NCBI RefSeq assembly: GCF_031179985.1
Contig: NZ_JAPSHJ010000002.1
Coordinates: 62,001-126,000, forward strand
Reading direction: 5' to 3'
DNA length: 64,000 bases
Source: Arthrobacter sp.
GTDB lineage: Bacteria > Actinomycetota > Actinomycetes > Actinomycetales > Micrococcaceae
Shown piece by piece: positions 51,174 to 62,333 of this stretch. Below the pieces are notes generated by a model. It saw only the letters and a list, made by a program, of their open reading frames with translations. It did not search any database and had not been told where the DNA came from. Position 1 is the first letter of the stretch. Each line of letters starts with the position of its first letter. The position numbers and the translations under genes were made by a program.

Positions 51174-51977
51174 TTGGCCAAGAAGGACGCTAAAACCGTG
51201 AAAAATGCCCCGCTGATCGGAATCGATATTGGGGGCACCGGAATTAAGGGCGGCGTCGTCGACCTGAAGAAAGGCAAACTCCTGGGCGAGCGGGTCCGTA
51301 TCCCCACACCCCAACCTGCCACACCGGCCGCGGTTGCCGAAGTCGTGGCCCAGGTGGTCCAGGAACTAGCCACCCAGGCGCATGCCCCGGATGCGGACTC
51401 CCCCGTGGGTGTCACCTTTCCCGGCATCATCCAGCACGGCATGGTGCTGTCGGCGGCCAACGTCGATAAGTCCTGGCTCAATACCGATATCGACGGCATG
51501 CTGACTGCGCGCCTGGGACGGCCCGTGGAAGTGATCAACGATGCTGACGCGGCCGGCCTTGCCGAAGCCCGCTTTGGAGCCGGTGAAAACGTCAAGGGCA
51601 CGGTCCTGGTCATCACCCTGGGTACTGGAATCGGTTCAGCATTCATTTTCGACGGGAAACTGGTCCCCAATGCCGAACTGGGGCACCTGGAGATTGATGG
51701 CTTTGACGCTGAAACGAAAGCCTCCGCTGTCGCACGCGAAAGGGACGGACTGAGCTGGGAGGAGTACAGCGTGCTGCTGCAGCGCTACTTCTCCCACGTC
51801 GAATTCCTCTTTTCCCCGGAACTCTTTATAGTCGGCGGCGGAATCTCCAAGCGATCAGATGAATACCTGCCAAGGCTGAAACTGCGCACCCCGATCGTTC
51901 CAGCGGTGCTGAAGAACGATGCCGGGATTGTTGGCGCAGCGGTCGAAATCGCCCTGAAGCACAAGCTCGTCAAGTAG
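51174..51977 (+). CDS. ppgK: Polyphosphate glucokinase (ROK family)
   Basis: LIGIDIGGTGIKGGVVDLKKGKLLGERVRIPTPQPATP; VINDADAAGLAEARFGAG; LGTGIGSAFIFDGKLVPNAELGHLE. Confidence 0.94.
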   Translation: MAKKDAKTVKNAPLIGIDIGGTGIKGGVVDLKKGKLLGERVRIPTPQPATPAAVAEVVAQVVQELATQAHAPDADSPVGVTFPGIIQHGMVLSAANVDKSWLNTDIDGMLTARLGRPVEVINDADAAGLAEARFGAGENVKGTVLVITLGTGIGSAFIFDGKLVPNAELGHLEIDGFDAETKASAVARERDGLSWEEYSVLLQRYFSHVEFLFSPELFIVGGGISKRSDEYLPRLKLRTPIVPAVLKNDAGIVGAAVEIALKHKLVK

Positions 51978-52023
51978 GAGCCGGCGGCGGCCGCGGCTTC
52001 CCCTCCGCGGCCACCACCGGAGT

Positions 52024-52521
52024 CTAAAGCTGGCTGGTCTCCGTGCTCTTTCCTTGGGCGCCTTTCGCTTCCACTTCCGCTTCATGGCGGAGCAGCGAAA
52101 TGGCTGACTCGAAGTCCTCCAGTGATTCAAACGCCTGGTACACGCTTGCGAACCGCAGGTAGGCCACCTTGTCCAGCTTCTGAAGGGGGCTGAGGATCGC
52201 AAGACCAACTTCGTGCGCGTCGATTTCGGCTGCGCCGGATGCGCGGATGGTCTCCTCGACTTCCTGCGCCAACATGGCAAGGTCATCCTCGGTGACAGGA
52301 CGGCCCTGGCAGGCTTTGCGAACGCCGTTGATGACTTTGCTCCGGCTAAAGGGTTCACCGACGCCGGAGCGCTTGATCACGGACAGGCTTGTTGTCTCTA
52401 CTGTCGTGAAGCGGCGTCCGCATTCAGGGCATTGGCGACGGCGGCGGATGGCAGAACCGTCGTCGGCCATCCGGCTATCAACCACGCGGGAATCAGGGTT
52501 ACGGCAAAACGGACAATACAC
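52024..52521 (-). CDS. nrdR: Transcriptional repressor NrdR
   Basis: [42 protein letters not shown] zinc ribbon plus ATP-cone. Confidence 0.97.
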   Translation of the reverse strand: MYCPFCRNPDSRVVDSRMADDGSAIRRRRQCPECGRRFTTVETTSLSVIKRSGVGEPFSRSKVINGVRKACQGRPVTEDDLAMLAQEVEETIRASGAAEIDAHEVGLAILSPLQKLDKVAYLRFASVYQAFESLEDFESAISLLRHEAEVEAKGAQGKSTETSQL

Positions 52522-52585
52522 GTTTGGTTCTCCCCTCGTCCGCCTTCAGTTTACGACTACATCTAGCGGAATAACAAGCCTGTAA

Positions 52586-52601
52586 TTACTACATGTGGTA
52601 A
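52586..52601. promoter_or_regulatory. Near-palindrome TTACTACATGTGGTAA upstream of nrdR
   Basis: 16-bp dyad with a single mismatched pair, 65 bp upstream of nrdR. Confidence 0.4.
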
Positions 52602-52637
52602 AAGCAAGGGCCATCGACCACCTGCTTTGCCTTTGGA

Positions 52638-54008
52638 CTAATCCGCGAAGCGTGCCGATACCGCTTGGCCGTGGGCGGGGAGATCCTCTGCGTCCGACAG
52701 GCTAAGGATGTGGCCACTGACATCGCGAAGTGCTGATTTGCTGTAGTTGATCACCTGGATAGCACGCAGGAAAGTGGTGACGTTGAGGCCCGAAGAGAAC
52801 GCTGCCGTACCGCTGGTGGGAAGGACGTGGTTGGATCCTGCACAGTAGTCACCAAGGCTCACCGGGCTGTAGTCTCCCACGAAGATGGCCCCCGCGTTGC
52901 GGATACGCGCCGCTACGGAGGCAGCGTCCTCCGTCATGATCTCCAGGTGCTCTGCAGCGTAAGCGTCGCAGACGGCGATGCCTTGCCCGATGTCGTCGAC
53001 CAGAACCACTCCGGACTGGGGGCCCGAGAGCGCCTCGCGCACACGGTCATTGTGTTTTGTGGCAAAGGCCTGCAACTCAAGCTCTGCACGGACCGCGGCG
53101 GCCAGGGGTTCGGAATCAGTGATGAGTACCGAAGCGGCCTTGGGATCGTGTTCGGCCTGGCTGATCAGGTCCGCTGCCACGAGGGCGGGAGTAGCGCTGG
53201 AGTCTGCGAGGATGGCGATTTCCGTGGTTCCGGCCTCGGAGTCAATCCCGACTACCCCCTTCACGAGGCGCTTTGCTGTAGCCACGAAAATGTTTCCAGG
53301 CCCGGTCACCACATCTACCGGATCGAGTGCAGGCCCCGTGGATCCGCCGGGAACTCCGTACGCGAATGCGGCGATGGCCTGGGCACCACCGATGGCATAC
53401 ACCTCGTCGATACCCAACAAGGCTGCTGCCGCCAGAATAGTGGGGTGCGGGAGCCCGCCGAAATCCTTCTGGGGCGGCGAGGCCAGGGCGATTGACTCGA
53501 CTCCTGCCGCCAAGGCGGGCACAACATTCATGATCACCGAAGAGGGGTAGACGGCAAGGCCGCCCGGAACATACAGGCCGACTCTGGCAACCGGAACCCA
53601 GTTCTGGCTTACGACTGCACCTTCGCCAAGCTCGACGTCGATACTGGCCGGCCGCTGGGCTTCCGCAAACCGGCGGGCCCTGCTGATGGACTCCTGGAGA
53701 GCGGACCTGACCTCAGGATCAAGGTTCTCCAGTGCGCGTTGCAGTTCTTCCGCGCGGACCCTCGGATGACCCTGCTCAACGCCGTCGAACGACCTGGCGA
53801 GGTCCCTGAGGGCATCAAATCCCCTGCTGCGGACGTCGCTGATGATTTCGAGTACCTTCTGCTCGGCGTCATCAGCGGTGTCGCCCTGTGCACGGGGCAT
53901 GGCCGTACGTAACTGCGCCAAGGAGAGAACCTGACCCCGGAGATCAACGCTGCGGAAACTCAGCATCGGAGAAGGGGCGCCCTGGGTGGTGTCTGGAGAA
54001 GAGGTCAC
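52638..54008 (-). CDS. hisD: Histidinol dehydrogenase
   Basis: [63 protein letters not shown]. Confidence 0.96.
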   Translation of the reverse strand: MTSSPDTTQGAPSPMLSFRSVDLRGQVLSLAQLRTAMPRAQGDTADDAEQKVLEIISDVRSRGFDALRDLARSFDGVEQGHPRVRAEELQRALENLDPEVRSALQESISRARRFAEAQRPASIDVELGEGAVVSQNWVPVARVGLYVPGGLAVYPSSVIMNVVPALAAGVESIALASPPQKDFGGLPHPTILAAAALLGIDEVYAIGGAQAIAAFAYGVPGGSTGPALDPVDVVTGPGNIFVATAKRLVKGVVGIDSEAGTTEIAILADSSATPALVAADLISQAEHDPKAASVLITDSEPLAAAVRAELELQAFATKHNDRVREALSGPQSGVVLVDDIGQGIAVCDAYAAEHLEIMTEDAASVAARIRNAGAIFVGDYSPVSLGDYCAGSNHVLPTSGTAAFSSGLNVTTFLRAIQVINYSKSALRDVSGHILSLSDAEDLPAHGQAVSARFAD

Positions 54009-54081
54009 CCGAACATTTTACGGGCTAACTCCGGCCGGGCCGTGCCGCCGACAGGACGAAGACACAAAGACAGCCAAAGCA

Positions 54082-54588
54082 TCAGTCAGCGATCTCTGCC
54101 GGCCGGCGCATAAGACTCACGATATTGACCACAAAGACCGACAAGGCAGTGGCGGCCGGCCACACAAGAAGCACCGGGTAGGCCCGAAGTGAGAAAGCGA
54201 TGCTTGGATTTGCTGATGCATCCTCTGCCGTTCCCCACCACCCTGCGGCGAGGATCCCCACCCGCCAGGCGATCACCGATCCAACCCCTCCGCAAAGCAC
54301 AGCGACCACTATGTTCCGGACCGTCGGCCCGTCCTTTCCCGAAATCAGTACTCCGGTCAGGCACCCGGCCAAGAGAAGGAGCCCAGCCAGGACCAGGTCC
54401 CGGGGCAGCCATCCGGTCGTGTTCATCCCGGATGCCAGCTCGGGATTTCCGCTCAGGAGATTAAGGCCGCTGGGGGCAAGAAGCCACCAGGCGACGCCGA
54501 GCGGGATTCCGGCAAGCAGGATCACTGCCGGCCCGATGACCGCGGTCCACCTTCGGGGAGTGGTGCGGGGCGTCTCTGGCTGTTTCAT
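54082..54588 (-). CDS. Hypothetical multi-TM membrane protein
   Basis: Four hydrophobic segments in 168 aa; follows convergent flavin reductase/hisD context. Confidence 0.7.
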   Translation of the reverse strand: MKQPETPRTTPRRWTAVIGPAVILLAGIPLGVAWWLLAPSGLNLLSGNPELASGMNTTGWLPRDLVLAGLLLLAGCLTGVLISGKDGPTVRNIVVAVLCGGVGSVIAWRVGILAAGWWGTAEDASANPSIAFSLRAYPVLLVWPAATALSVFVVNIVSLMRRPAEIAD

Positions 54589-54722
54589 GAGGGAAACGCT
54601 AACAAAGGATCGCCCTTCTATGGCAACCGGGGCGCGGCCGGTGCCGGCGGAACGATCCCCCGCAGAGCCGGATAGGCTGGGAACCGGGTTTTTTACGTTC
54701 AGAAGCAGGGAGTTCGATCACA

Positions 54723-55223
54723 TTGGCCCCAAATGAGGCAGCCTTTGAGGGCATGTTCCGGGAAATGTTCCGCCGCCACGCTGCCGGTGTGTCCATTATC
54801 ACCGTCAATTACAACGGCGTTCCGTTCGGATTCACGGCAACGTCAGTCGCTTCGCTCTCGGCCAAGCCGCCCCGTTTCACCTTCAACATGGCCCGCAGCT
54901 CCAGTTCCTGGCCCGCGGTCGCGAACACTTCACATATAGGGCTGCATATGCTCGGACTTGAAAACCAGCCGCTGGCTGACCGGTTCGCACGAACCAAGGA
55001 CCGCTTCGAGGGCGACCATTGGGCGCTCGGACCACACGACGTGCCTATTCTGAAGGATGTGACGGGCTGGCTGATCGGCAAGATCCAGATGCGGCTCTCC
55101 TTCGAGAACAATGCTGTAGTGGTGGTCGAGGTCGTGGACGGCCAGGTTGGCGAGGATGGCTCGCCGTTGCTCTACCACTCGGGCGGATATGGCCAGCCAG
55201 TCCCCCTGGACTACGAGATCTAG
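54723..55223 (+). CDS. Flavin reductase-family protein (FMN-binding split barrel)
   Basis: FREMFRRHAAGVSIITVNYNGVPFGFTATSVASLSAKPPRFTFNMARSSSSWP; TTG start. Confidence 0.9.
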   Translation: MAPNEAAFEGMFREMFRRHAAGVSIITVNYNGVPFGFTATSVASLSAKPPRFTFNMARSSSSWPAVANTSHIGLHMLGLENQPLADRFARTKDRFEGDHWALGPHDVPILKDVTGWLIGKIQMRLSFENNAVVVVEVVDGQVGEDGSPLLYHSGGYGQPVPLDYEI

Positions 55224-58200
55224 TTGTCGAGGCAGGTTGGCCCCAGTAGCACTTTCAGGTCCCCGAACAACGACGGTGTCGGGTTGACCCGGAGATGAAC
55301 CGGCAGGCCCATCACCTCTACCCTTGTATCCCCTTGGAGAAGCAGCCGGACCTCGGACGTTCCGCGGTGGGTTCGCAACACATCGCCAAGTTCGGTGACA
55401 ACAGCTTCGGTTGCTTTGTGGGTCTGCATAGTGATGACAACGGGACCGTTCATGTTGTCGCTGAGGTCCGGAACGGACAGCTCCATGCAGTTCAGCGTGA
55501 CAGCACCGTCGTCGCGTTTTTGGAGCCGGCCCTTGACCACAACGATCAGGTCTTCGGCGAGCACTGAGGCGATGGGGCCGTATACCTGGCCAAAGAACAT
55601 CACCTCCATGGATCCGCCAAGGTCCTCCACTTCGGCGCGGGCATAGGCATTTCCGCTGGCTTTGGCTATGCGCCTGCTCAAAGACGTGATCATGCCGGCG
55701 ATAGTGATGATGGCGCCGTCGTTGGGTCCGTCCTCACCGATCACTGAGGTGATGGTCTGATCGGCATGCTGGCTTAACAAACCCTCCAGGCCCTGCAAAG
55801 GGTGATCCGAGACGTAAAGGCCCAGCATGTCCCGTTCGAAGGAGAGCTTGTCCTTCTTTTCCCATTCCGGCAGGTCCGGGATCTCGGTGGTGAGGGAGGC
55901 TTCCGGCTCCTGGTCCTCGAAGCCGGCAAAAAGGTCGAACTGGCCTATCGCCTCGTTGCGCTTCAGGGTAATGACGGAGTCGATGGCTTCTTCATGGATC
56001 ATGGCCAGCGCACGACGGGGATGCCCCAGCGAGTCAAACGCCCCGGCCTTGATCAGCGATTCGATGGTCCGCTTGTTGCACACAACGGCCGGAACCTTGA
56101 GCAGATAGTCCTTGAACGAGGTGAAGGCACCCTCTGCTTCCCGGGCAGCCACCATGGCCTCAACAACGTTGACACCCACGTTGCGGATGGCGGCCATGCC
56201 GAAGCGGATGTCCGTCCCCACGGGGGTGAAGTTAACGCTGGACTCGTTGACGTCCGGGGGAAGCACCGTGATGCCCATTTTCCTGCATTCGTTGAGGTAC
56301 ATTGCCAGTTTGTCCTTGTCATCCCCAACGCTCGTAAGCAGGGCGGCCATGTACTCAGCCGGGTGATGGGCCTTGAGATACGCAGTCCAGTAGGAGATCA
56401 CCCCGTACGCGGCGGTGTGTGCCTTGTTGAAGGCGTAGTCGGAGAAGGGAAGCAGGATGTCCCACAGCGCCTTGATAGCGGCGGCAGAATAGCCATTGTC
56501 ACGCATGCCCTGGGAGAAGCCTTCGAACTGCTTGTCCAGTTCTTCCTTCTTCTTCTTACCCATCGCTCGCCGGAGGAGGTCTGCCTGGCCCAGGGAGTAT
56601 CCGGCCACCTTCTGGGCGATGGCCATGACCTGCTCCTGATACACGATCAGGCCATGTGTGGTGCCCAGGATTTCCGCCAGCGGCTCTTCCAGCTCTGCGT
56701 GGATGGGCGTGATCTCCTGCAGCCCGTTCTTACGCAGTGCGTAGTTGGTGTGCGAGTTGGCACCCATGGGTCCGGGCCGGTAGAGCGCCAGCACGGCCGA
56801 GATGTCTTCGAAGTTGTCCGGCCGCATGAGTTTGAGCAGCGACCGCATGGGTCCGCCGTCGAGCTGGAAAACACCCAGAGTGTCACCGCGGGCAAGGAGT
56901 TCGTAGGAAGCCTTGTCCGTGAGTTCAAGATCCTCCAGCACGAGGTCAATGCCCTTGTTGAGCTTGATGTTCTCCACGGCGTCCGTGATGATCGTCAGGT
57001 TCCGCAGCCCGAGGAAGTCCATCTTGATCAGGCCAAGGCCCTCACACGTGGGGTAATCGAACTGGGTGATGACCTGGCCGTCCTGCTCCCGGCGCATGAT
57101 CGGGATGATGTCGATCAAAGGGTCTGAGGACATAATGACGCCGGCAGCGTGCACGCCCCACTGCCGCTTCAGCCCTTCGAGGCCCAGGGCCATTTCGAAG
57201 ACCTTCTGGGAGTCGGCGTCGGACTTGAGGAGCTCGCGCAGCTCATCCGCCTCCGAATAGCGCTTGGCTTCAGGATTATGCACATCGGCAAGGGCGATGC
57301 CTTTGCCCATCACATCCGGGGGCATGGCCTTGGTCAGCCGTTCGCCGGTGGAGAAGGGGTAGCCCAGGACGCGTGAGGAGTCCTTAAGTGCCTGCTTGGC
57401 CTTGATGGTGCCATACGTGACGATCATGGCCACGCGCTCGTCACCGTACTTCTCGGTGACGTACTTGATGACCTCGGACCGCCGCCGATCATCGAAGTCG
57501 ACGTCGAAGTCGGGCATGGATACGCGGTCCGGGTTGAGGAACCGCTCGAAGATCAGGCTGTGCTCCAGCGGATCGATGTCCGTGATCCTCATGGCATAGG
57601 CGGCCATGGAACCTGCACCGGAGCCGCGGCCGGGACCCACGCGGATGCCGTTGTTCTTGGCCCAGTTGATGAAGTCGGCCACCACGAGGAAGTAGCCAGG
57701 GAAGCCCATCTGCACAATGACGCCGACCTCGTAGTCGGCCTGCTTTCGGACAGCGTCCGGGATGCCCTTCGGGTACCGGTACTGCAGCCCTGCTTCGACC
57801 TCCTTGACGAACCAGGACTCCTCGTTCTCGCCTTCAGGAACGGGGAACCGCGGCATGAAGTTGGCCTTGGTGTTGAACTCGACGTCGCAGCGTTCGGCAA
57901 TCAGAAGGGTGTTGTCACAGGCCTCCGGGTGGTCGCTGAAGATGGCCCGCATCTCCTGGGGAGACTTGAGGTAGAACTCGTCGGCGTCGAACTTGAAACG
58001 TTTGGGATCGGCCATAGTGGACCCCGACTGGACGCACAGCAGCGCCGCGTGGCTGGCTGAGTCCTCTGCGTGGGTGTAATGCAGATCGTTGGTGGCCACC
58101 ATGGGCAGGCCGAGTTCCTTGGCGAGCTTGATGAGGTCACCCTGGATGGCCCGTTCGATGTCGAGGCCGTGGTCCATCAGCTCGCAGAAGAAGTTCTCCG

Positions 58201-58750
58201 CTCCGAAAATGTCCCGGAAATCCGACGCCGCCTGCTTGGCTTCCTGGTACAGGCCAAGCCGGAGTTTGGTCTGAACCTCGCCAGAGGGGCACCCGGTGGT
58301 AGCGATCAGCCCCTGGCCGTAGGTCTGGAGCAGATCCCGGTCCATGCGCGGCTTGTACAGATAGCCTTCCAGCGATGCCAGCGAGGACATCCGGAAGAGG
58401 TTGTGCATTCCCTGGGTGCTTTCGGCCCACAGGGTCATGTGCGTATACGAACCTGCGCCTGAGACGTCATTGCGGCCGCCATCGCCCCAGCGCACACGGG
58501 TTTTGTCCTGGCGTGCCGTACCCGGTGTCAGATAGGCCTCCACGCCGATGATGGGCTTCACTCCCGAGTTGCGGGCCTTATTCCAGAAGTCGAAGGCCCC
58601 GAAAACGAATCCATGGTCGGTGGTGGCCAGGGAGTTCATCCCCAGTTCCTTGGTGTGGCTGAAGAGGTCGCCAAGCCGCGCGGCACCGTCCAGCATCGAG
58701 TACTCGGTGTGGTTGTGGAGATGGACAAACGAGTCGTTGCTGGAAGTCAC
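55220..58750 (-). CDS. dnaE: DNA polymerase III alpha subunit
   Basis: PHP domain (FVHLHNHTEYSMLDGAARLGDLFSHTKELGMNSLATTDHG) and catalytic PDFDVDFDDRRRSEVIKYVTEKYG; 1176 aa. Confidence 0.97.
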   Translation of the reverse strand: MTSSNDSFVHLHNHTEYSMLDGAARLGDLFSHTKELGMNSLATTDHGFVFGAFDFWNKARNSGVKPIIGVEAYLTPGTARQDKTRVRWGDGGRNDVSGAGSYTHMTLWAESTQGMHNLFRMSSLASLEGYLYKPRMDRDLLQTYGQGLIATTGCPSGEVQTKLRLGLYQEAKQAASDFRDIFGAENFFCELMDHGLDIERAIQGDLIKLAKELGLPMVATNDLHYTHAEDSASHAALLCVQSGSTMADPKRFKFDADEFYLKSPQEMRAIFSDHPEACDNTLLIAERCDVEFNTKANFMPRFPVPEGENEESWFVKEVEAGLQYRYPKGIPDAVRKQADYEVGVIVQMGFPGYFLVVADFINWAKNNGIRVGPGRGSGAGSMAAYAMRITDIDPLEHSLIFERFLNPDRVSMPDFDVDFDDRRRSEVIKYVTEKYGDERVAMIVTYGTIKAKQALKDSSRVLGYPFSTGERLTKAMPPDVMGKGIALADVHNPEAKRYSEADELRELLKSDADSQKVFEMALGLEGLKRQWGVHAAGVIMSSDPLIDIIPIMRREQDGQVITQFDYPTCEGLGLIKMDFLGLRNLTIITDAVENIKLNKGIDLVLEDLELTDKASYELLARGDTLGVFQLDGGPMRSLLKLMRPDNFEDISAVLALYRPGPMGANSHTNYALRKNGLQEITPIHAELEEPLAEILGTTHGLIVYQEQVMAIAQKVAGYSLGQADLLRRAMGKKKKEELDKQFEGFSQGMRDNGYSAAAIKALWDILLPFSDYAFNKAHTAAYGVISYWTAYLKAHHPAEYMAALLTSVGDDKDKLAMYLNECRKMGITVLPPDVNESSVNFTPVGTDIRFGMAAIRNVGVNVVEAMVAAREAEGAFTSFKDYLLKVPAVVCNKRTIESLIKAGAFDSLGHPRRALAMIHEEAIDSVITLKRNEAIGQFDLFAGFEDQEPEASLTTEIPDLPEWEKKDKLSFERDMLGLYVSDHPLQGLEGLLSQHADQTITSVIGEDGPNDGAIITIAGMITSLSRRIAKASGNAYARAEVEDLGGSMEVMFFGQVYGPIASVLAEDLIVVVKGRLQKRDDGAVTLNCMELSVPDLSDNMNGPVVITMQTHKATEAVVTELGDVLRTHRGTSEVRLLLQGDTRVEVMGLPVHLRVNPTPSLFGDLKVLLGPTCLDN

Positions 58751-58785
58751 CGAATCATTCTAGTGCCGACGTCGGACAACCTGCT

Positions 58786-59712
58786 TCAGGCTTGGCCCGA
58801 ATCCAGGATCTCCAGTGCGTGAGCCAGGTCCTGAGGATATTCACTGGTCACGGTTACATGCTCCCCCGTCCGGGGATGGTCGAACCCGAGCTGGCGGGCA
58901 TGCAGCCACTGACGGGTCAGCCCCAGGGAGGCAGCCAGCCGGGGGTCGGCACCGTATGTCAGATCTCCGGCACAGGGATGACGCAACGCCGAAAAGTGGA
59001 CGCGGATCTGATGGGTGCGCCCGGTTTCGAGGTGGACTTCCACCAGCGACGCCTTCCCGAACGCTTCGAGAACCTCGTAGTGGGTGACAGAAGGACGCCC
59101 GTCCTCGATCACGGCGAAGCGCCAGTCGTGACCGGGGTGCCGGCCAATCGGTGCGTCGATGGTGCCGGCCAACGGGTCAGGGAGGCCCTGGACAACGGCA
59201 TGGTAGACCTTGTCGACCGTTCGCTCCTTGAAGGCGCGCTTCAAGACTGTATAGGCATCTTCGGTCTTCGCCACCACCATCACGCCGGACGTTCCGACGT
59301 CGAGCCGGTGGACGATACCGGTCCGCTCGGGAGCACCGGAAGTGGAGATCCTGTACCCGGCACCGGCGAGGCCGCCCACGACAGTGGGACCGACCCATCC
59401 CGGAGATGGGTGGGCAGCGACTCCTACGGGTTTGTCGATGACCACAAAGTCGTCGTCGTCCAGCAGGATCTTCAGGCCTTCCACGGCTTCCTCCACGACT
59501 TCAAGCGGGTCCCGCCGTTCAGGCACGACGACGTCCAGCACGGTGCCGGGCGAGAGTTTGAGCGACTTTCCGACAGCCTTGCCTGCTGCCGTGACATTCC
59601 CCTCGGCGATGAGGGTGGCGGCCAGTGAGCGGGAGATGCCCATGAGCTTCGCAAGACCCGCATCTACACGCGTCCCGGCGAGCTCAAGCGGCACAATGAC
59701 GCGTTCAGGCAC
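58786..59712 (-). CDS. RluA/RluD-family pseudouridine synthase
   Basis: S4-like N-terminus; [50 protein letters not shown]. Confidence 0.94.
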   Translation of the reverse strand: MPERVIVPLELAGTRVDAGLAKLMGISRSLAATLIAEGNVTAAGKAVGKSLKLSPGTVLDVVVPERRDPLEVVEEAVEGLKILLDDDDFVVIDKPVGVAAHPSPGWVGPTVVGGLAGAGYRISTSGAPERTGIVHRLDVGTSGVMVVAKTEDAYTVLKRAFKERTVDKVYHAVVQGLPDPLAGTIDAPIGRHPGHDWRFAVIEDGRPSVTHYEVLEAFGKASLVEVHLETGRTHQIRVHFSALRHPCAGDLTYGADPRLAASLGLTRQWLHARQLGFDHPRTGEHVTVTSEYPQDLAHALEILDSGQA

Positions 59713-60295
59713 TGTGATCCGTCGACTTCCTGGTGTCCGTATGAATGTGGCGCGATCCGTCCAGGCCTATTCCCTTAAGGGTCAGGATGCAGATGATTGC
59801 CACAGCGGAAACCACCGCCGAGTCAGCAATGTTGAAGATGGCGAAATTGGGCAACTGAATGAAGTCCACCACGTGCCCCATGGCAAACGAAGGTTCCCTA
59901 AAGACCCTGTCCGTCAGGTTACCCAGTGCGCCCCCCAGCAGGAGCCCCAAGGCCAGCGCCCACCAGGCCGAACCCAACCGTCGGAGCTGGAAAAGGATGG
60001 CGATCGAGACCACGGACATGATGATGGTGAAAACCCAGGTCACGTTCTCGCCAATCGAGAAGGCCGCCCCGGAGTTTCGGATGTAGTACCAGTGAAGCAG
60101 CGGGGGGAGGACAGGGATGCGTTCGCCCTCTACCATCGTGCTGGTCACCCAGAGCTTGGTCAGCTGATCAAATACATAGGCGAACACAGCGAAACCGGCA
60201 AACAGGGACATCAGCAGGAGCCGCCGTGACCTGGGCTTGGCAGGGGACGGTTGCGCAGCGTCAGGGGCGAGTTCGTCAGTCATGGGGGCTTTCAT
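59705..60295 (-). CDS. lspA: Signal peptidase II
   Basis: [45 protein letters not shown]. Confidence 0.96.
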   Translation of the reverse strand: MKAPMTDELAPDAAQPSPAKPRSRRLLLMSLFAGFAVFAYVFDQLTKLWVTSTMVEGERIPVLPPLLHWYYIRNSGAAFSIGENVTWVFTIIMSVVSIAILFQLRRLGSAWWALALGLLLGGALGNLTDRVFREPSFAMGHVVDFIQLPNFAIFNIADSAVVSAVAIICILTLKGIGLDGSRHIHTDTRKSTDHSA

Positions 60296-60340
60296 TCCGG
60301 TGCCAGCGAAATCGCTGGGAGACGGACCGCGGGTACGGGC

Positions 60341-60360
60341 CTGTCAGTTGCTGTCAGTTG
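60341..60360. repeat. 10-bp perfect tandem repeat CTGTCAGTTG x2
   Basis: Direct reading; intergenic between divIVA and lspA. Confidence 0.9.
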
Positions 60361-60384
60361 GTTCGTGTCGCATGGACTTAATGG

Positions 60385-60422
60385 AAAAACCGGCGGCCAA
60401 GGAATCCCCAGCCACCGGCTTT
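60385..60422 (-). terminator. Intrinsic-terminator-like hairpin after divIVA
   Basis: On the minus strand AAAGCCGGTGGC...GCCGCCGGTTTTTCC: 8-bp stem with wobble, followed by a T5 run. Confidence 0.65.
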
Positions 60423-60441
60423 CAGAATACTTCTTGCAACG

Positions 60442-61137
60442 TTAGTTGTTGGCTTCGACTTCCGGCGCCGCCACAGAACCACGGGCGTCCAGGTCGCGCA
60501 GCTGGCCTTCGATGTAGGCCTTGAGGCGTGAGCGATAGTCGCGTTCGAATCCACGGAGCTGCTCAACCTTGCGCTCCAGCACTGACCGCTGCTGCTCAAG
60601 TGCACCAAGGACCTTGCGGGACTTCTCCTGCGCGTCGTTGACGAGGCTGCTGGCTTCGATCTGTGCTTCCGCAATGATCTTGTCGCGCTGCTGCTCACCG
60701 TCGGCAACGTGCTTGTCGTGCATCTGCTGAGCCATGGCCAGGAGCCCGGCAGCAGATTCAGCCGTGGGCGTGATCCCACCGGCACCCGGAGCAGCTACGG
60801 GAACGGCTGCCAAAGCTGCAGCCTTCTCCGACTCCTGCTTGCGTGCTGCCTCAGCAGCCTTGGCCTCGGCTTCGGCCTTGGCGCGGGACTCGTCTTTGTC
60901 CGCCTTGACGGGGGCCGGCACCTTCTCTACGACGGGCGCCGCGACTGTCGACGTCGCAGGCGAGCCGGAACCGCCTTCTGCGAGCTTCTTACGAAGTTCG
61001 TCATTCTCCTGGTTCAGGCGCCGCAGTTCGACGACGATTTCGTCCAGGAAGTCGTCAACCTCGTCCTGGTCGTAGCCTTCGCGGAACTTGGTCGGCTGAA
61101 AGCGCTTGTTGACAACGTCTTCTGGCGTCAAAGCCAT
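60442..61137 (-). CDS. divIVA: DivIVA/Wag31 polar growth protein
   Basis: MALTPEDVVNKRFQPTKFREGYDQDEVDDFLDEIVVELRRL; coiled-coil C-terminus. Confidence 0.95.
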   Translation of the reverse strand: MALTPEDVVNKRFQPTKFREGYDQDEVDDFLDEIVVELRRLNQENDELRKKLAEGGSGSPATSTVAAPVVEKVPAPVKADKDESRAKAEAEAKAAEAARKQESEKAAALAAVPVAAPGAGGITPTAESAAGLLAMAQQMHDKHVADGEQQRDKIIAEAQIEASSLVNDAQEKSRKVLGALEQQRSVLERKVEQLRGFERDYRSRLKAYIEGQLRDLDARGSVAAPEVEANN

Positions 61138-61307
61138 CTGGTCACCTCGTTGGTCTAGTTAGTCGGCGGCCTTCCGGCCGTCAAAACTACGGTACCTAAA
61201 TATGGTCTCGTTCCTCTAATTCAACACGTCAGTGTCAAACCAGAGTTTTTTCACGGCTTAGCGACCCGTTTTCGGGCCTGCTTGCCAGCCGCAAGCTGTT
61301 ATGAAAA

Positions 61308-61595
61308 TTACGCGAAACCCCGGACGATTGCCATAGCGATGCTCACCGCAATGAACAACAGCAAGAAACCCAGATCCAGGGAGATCCCGCCAAGCCGCAG
61401 AGGCGGGATGAGCCGCCGCAGGAGGTTCAGGGGTGGGTCTGTGATGGAGTACACACCGTGGGCAGCCACAAGTGCGGCCCCACGGGGTCGCCATTCCCGC
61501 GCAAACATCTGGACCCAGTCAAAGACCAGGCGGATGATCAGCGCCACCAAAAAGAACAGCAGAACCAGGTAGACAAGACCGAAAACAATTCCCAT
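61308..61595 (-). CDS. YggT-family membrane protein
   Basis: YSITDPPLNLLRRLIPPLRLGGISLDLGFLLLFIAVSI. Confidence 0.92.
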   Translation of the reverse strand: MGIVFGLVYLVLLFFLVALIIRLVFDWVQMFAREWRPRGAALVAAHGVYSITDPPLNLLRRLIPPLRLGGISLDLGFLLLFIAVSIAMAIVRGFA

Positions 61596-61715
61596 GAGCT
61601 AACTCATATCTCCATGTTCATTCCGGAAACCGAGGTGTCCTGTAGAAGTCGTCTTGTCTATTTCAGCACAGATGCCAGACAGGCGGACCTGTCCGGCACC
61701 GATAACAGGGCTGCT

Positions 61716-62246
61716 CTAGCTCTGGTTGAAGAAGCTGGCCTGGGTCTCGCTGGCCTTCTTGTCGTCCCCGATGACCTCGATGTAGGAGGGCGAGAGGAGG
61801 AAAACCTTGTTGGTGACCCTCTCGATACTCCCCCGAAGTCCAAAGACGAGGCCGGCAGAGAAATCGACGAGCCGCTTGGCGTCGCCCTCCCCCATATCGG
61901 TGACGTTCATGATGACAGGGATGCCGTCACGGAAACTCTCACCTATGAGCTTGGCGTCATTGTAGGACCGCGGATGGATTGTGGTGATCTGGCGGAGTCC
62001 GGAGCCTTCTTCGCGGCTCGATGCCGCACGTTTAATAGGTGTCACTGGGGCACGGTACTCCTCTTCGGAGGCGTAGGACGCTTCCCGGGAGACCTCGCGG
62101 ACAGGTGCCGGTGCGCGGCGTTCCTCGCGGTCATGCTCCATCGAATTGTCCTCACCCTTGTGCGATGTATGATGCTCGGACTCGTAGTGTTCGTCGCCAT
62201 CAGCGAGCCCAAGATAGATCATTGTCTTGCGCAGAGCGCCTGCCAT
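61716..62246 (-). CDS. sepF: Cell division protein SepF
   Basis: [16 protein letters not shown]...[67 protein letters not shown]. Confidence 0.96.
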   Translation of the reverse strand: MAGALRKTMIYLGLADGDEHYESEHHTSHKGEDNSMEHDREERRAPAPVREVSREASYASEEEYRAPVTPIKRAASSREEGSGLRQITTIHPRSYNDAKLIGESFRDGIPVIMNVTDMGEGDAKRLVDFSAGLVFGLRGSIERVTNKVFLLSPSYIEVIGDDKKASETQASFFNQS

Positions 62247-62333
62247 GGTCGACTCCTATCGTGTCCGTCAGCGGGCAGCTCAATTGACTTGACAGTACCG
62301 GAATCCCCGCCATTCTCATCCAGTACTTTGACG

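Noticed and set aside
55802-57127. 441-aa plus-strand ORF opposite dnaE, and similar long antisense ORFs (47072-48445, 18163-19281, 2199-3287, 24547-25914, 4492-5349)
   Set aside because: High-GC antisense shadows of well-supported genes; compositions lack recognisable domains and the sense genes have clear family motifs.
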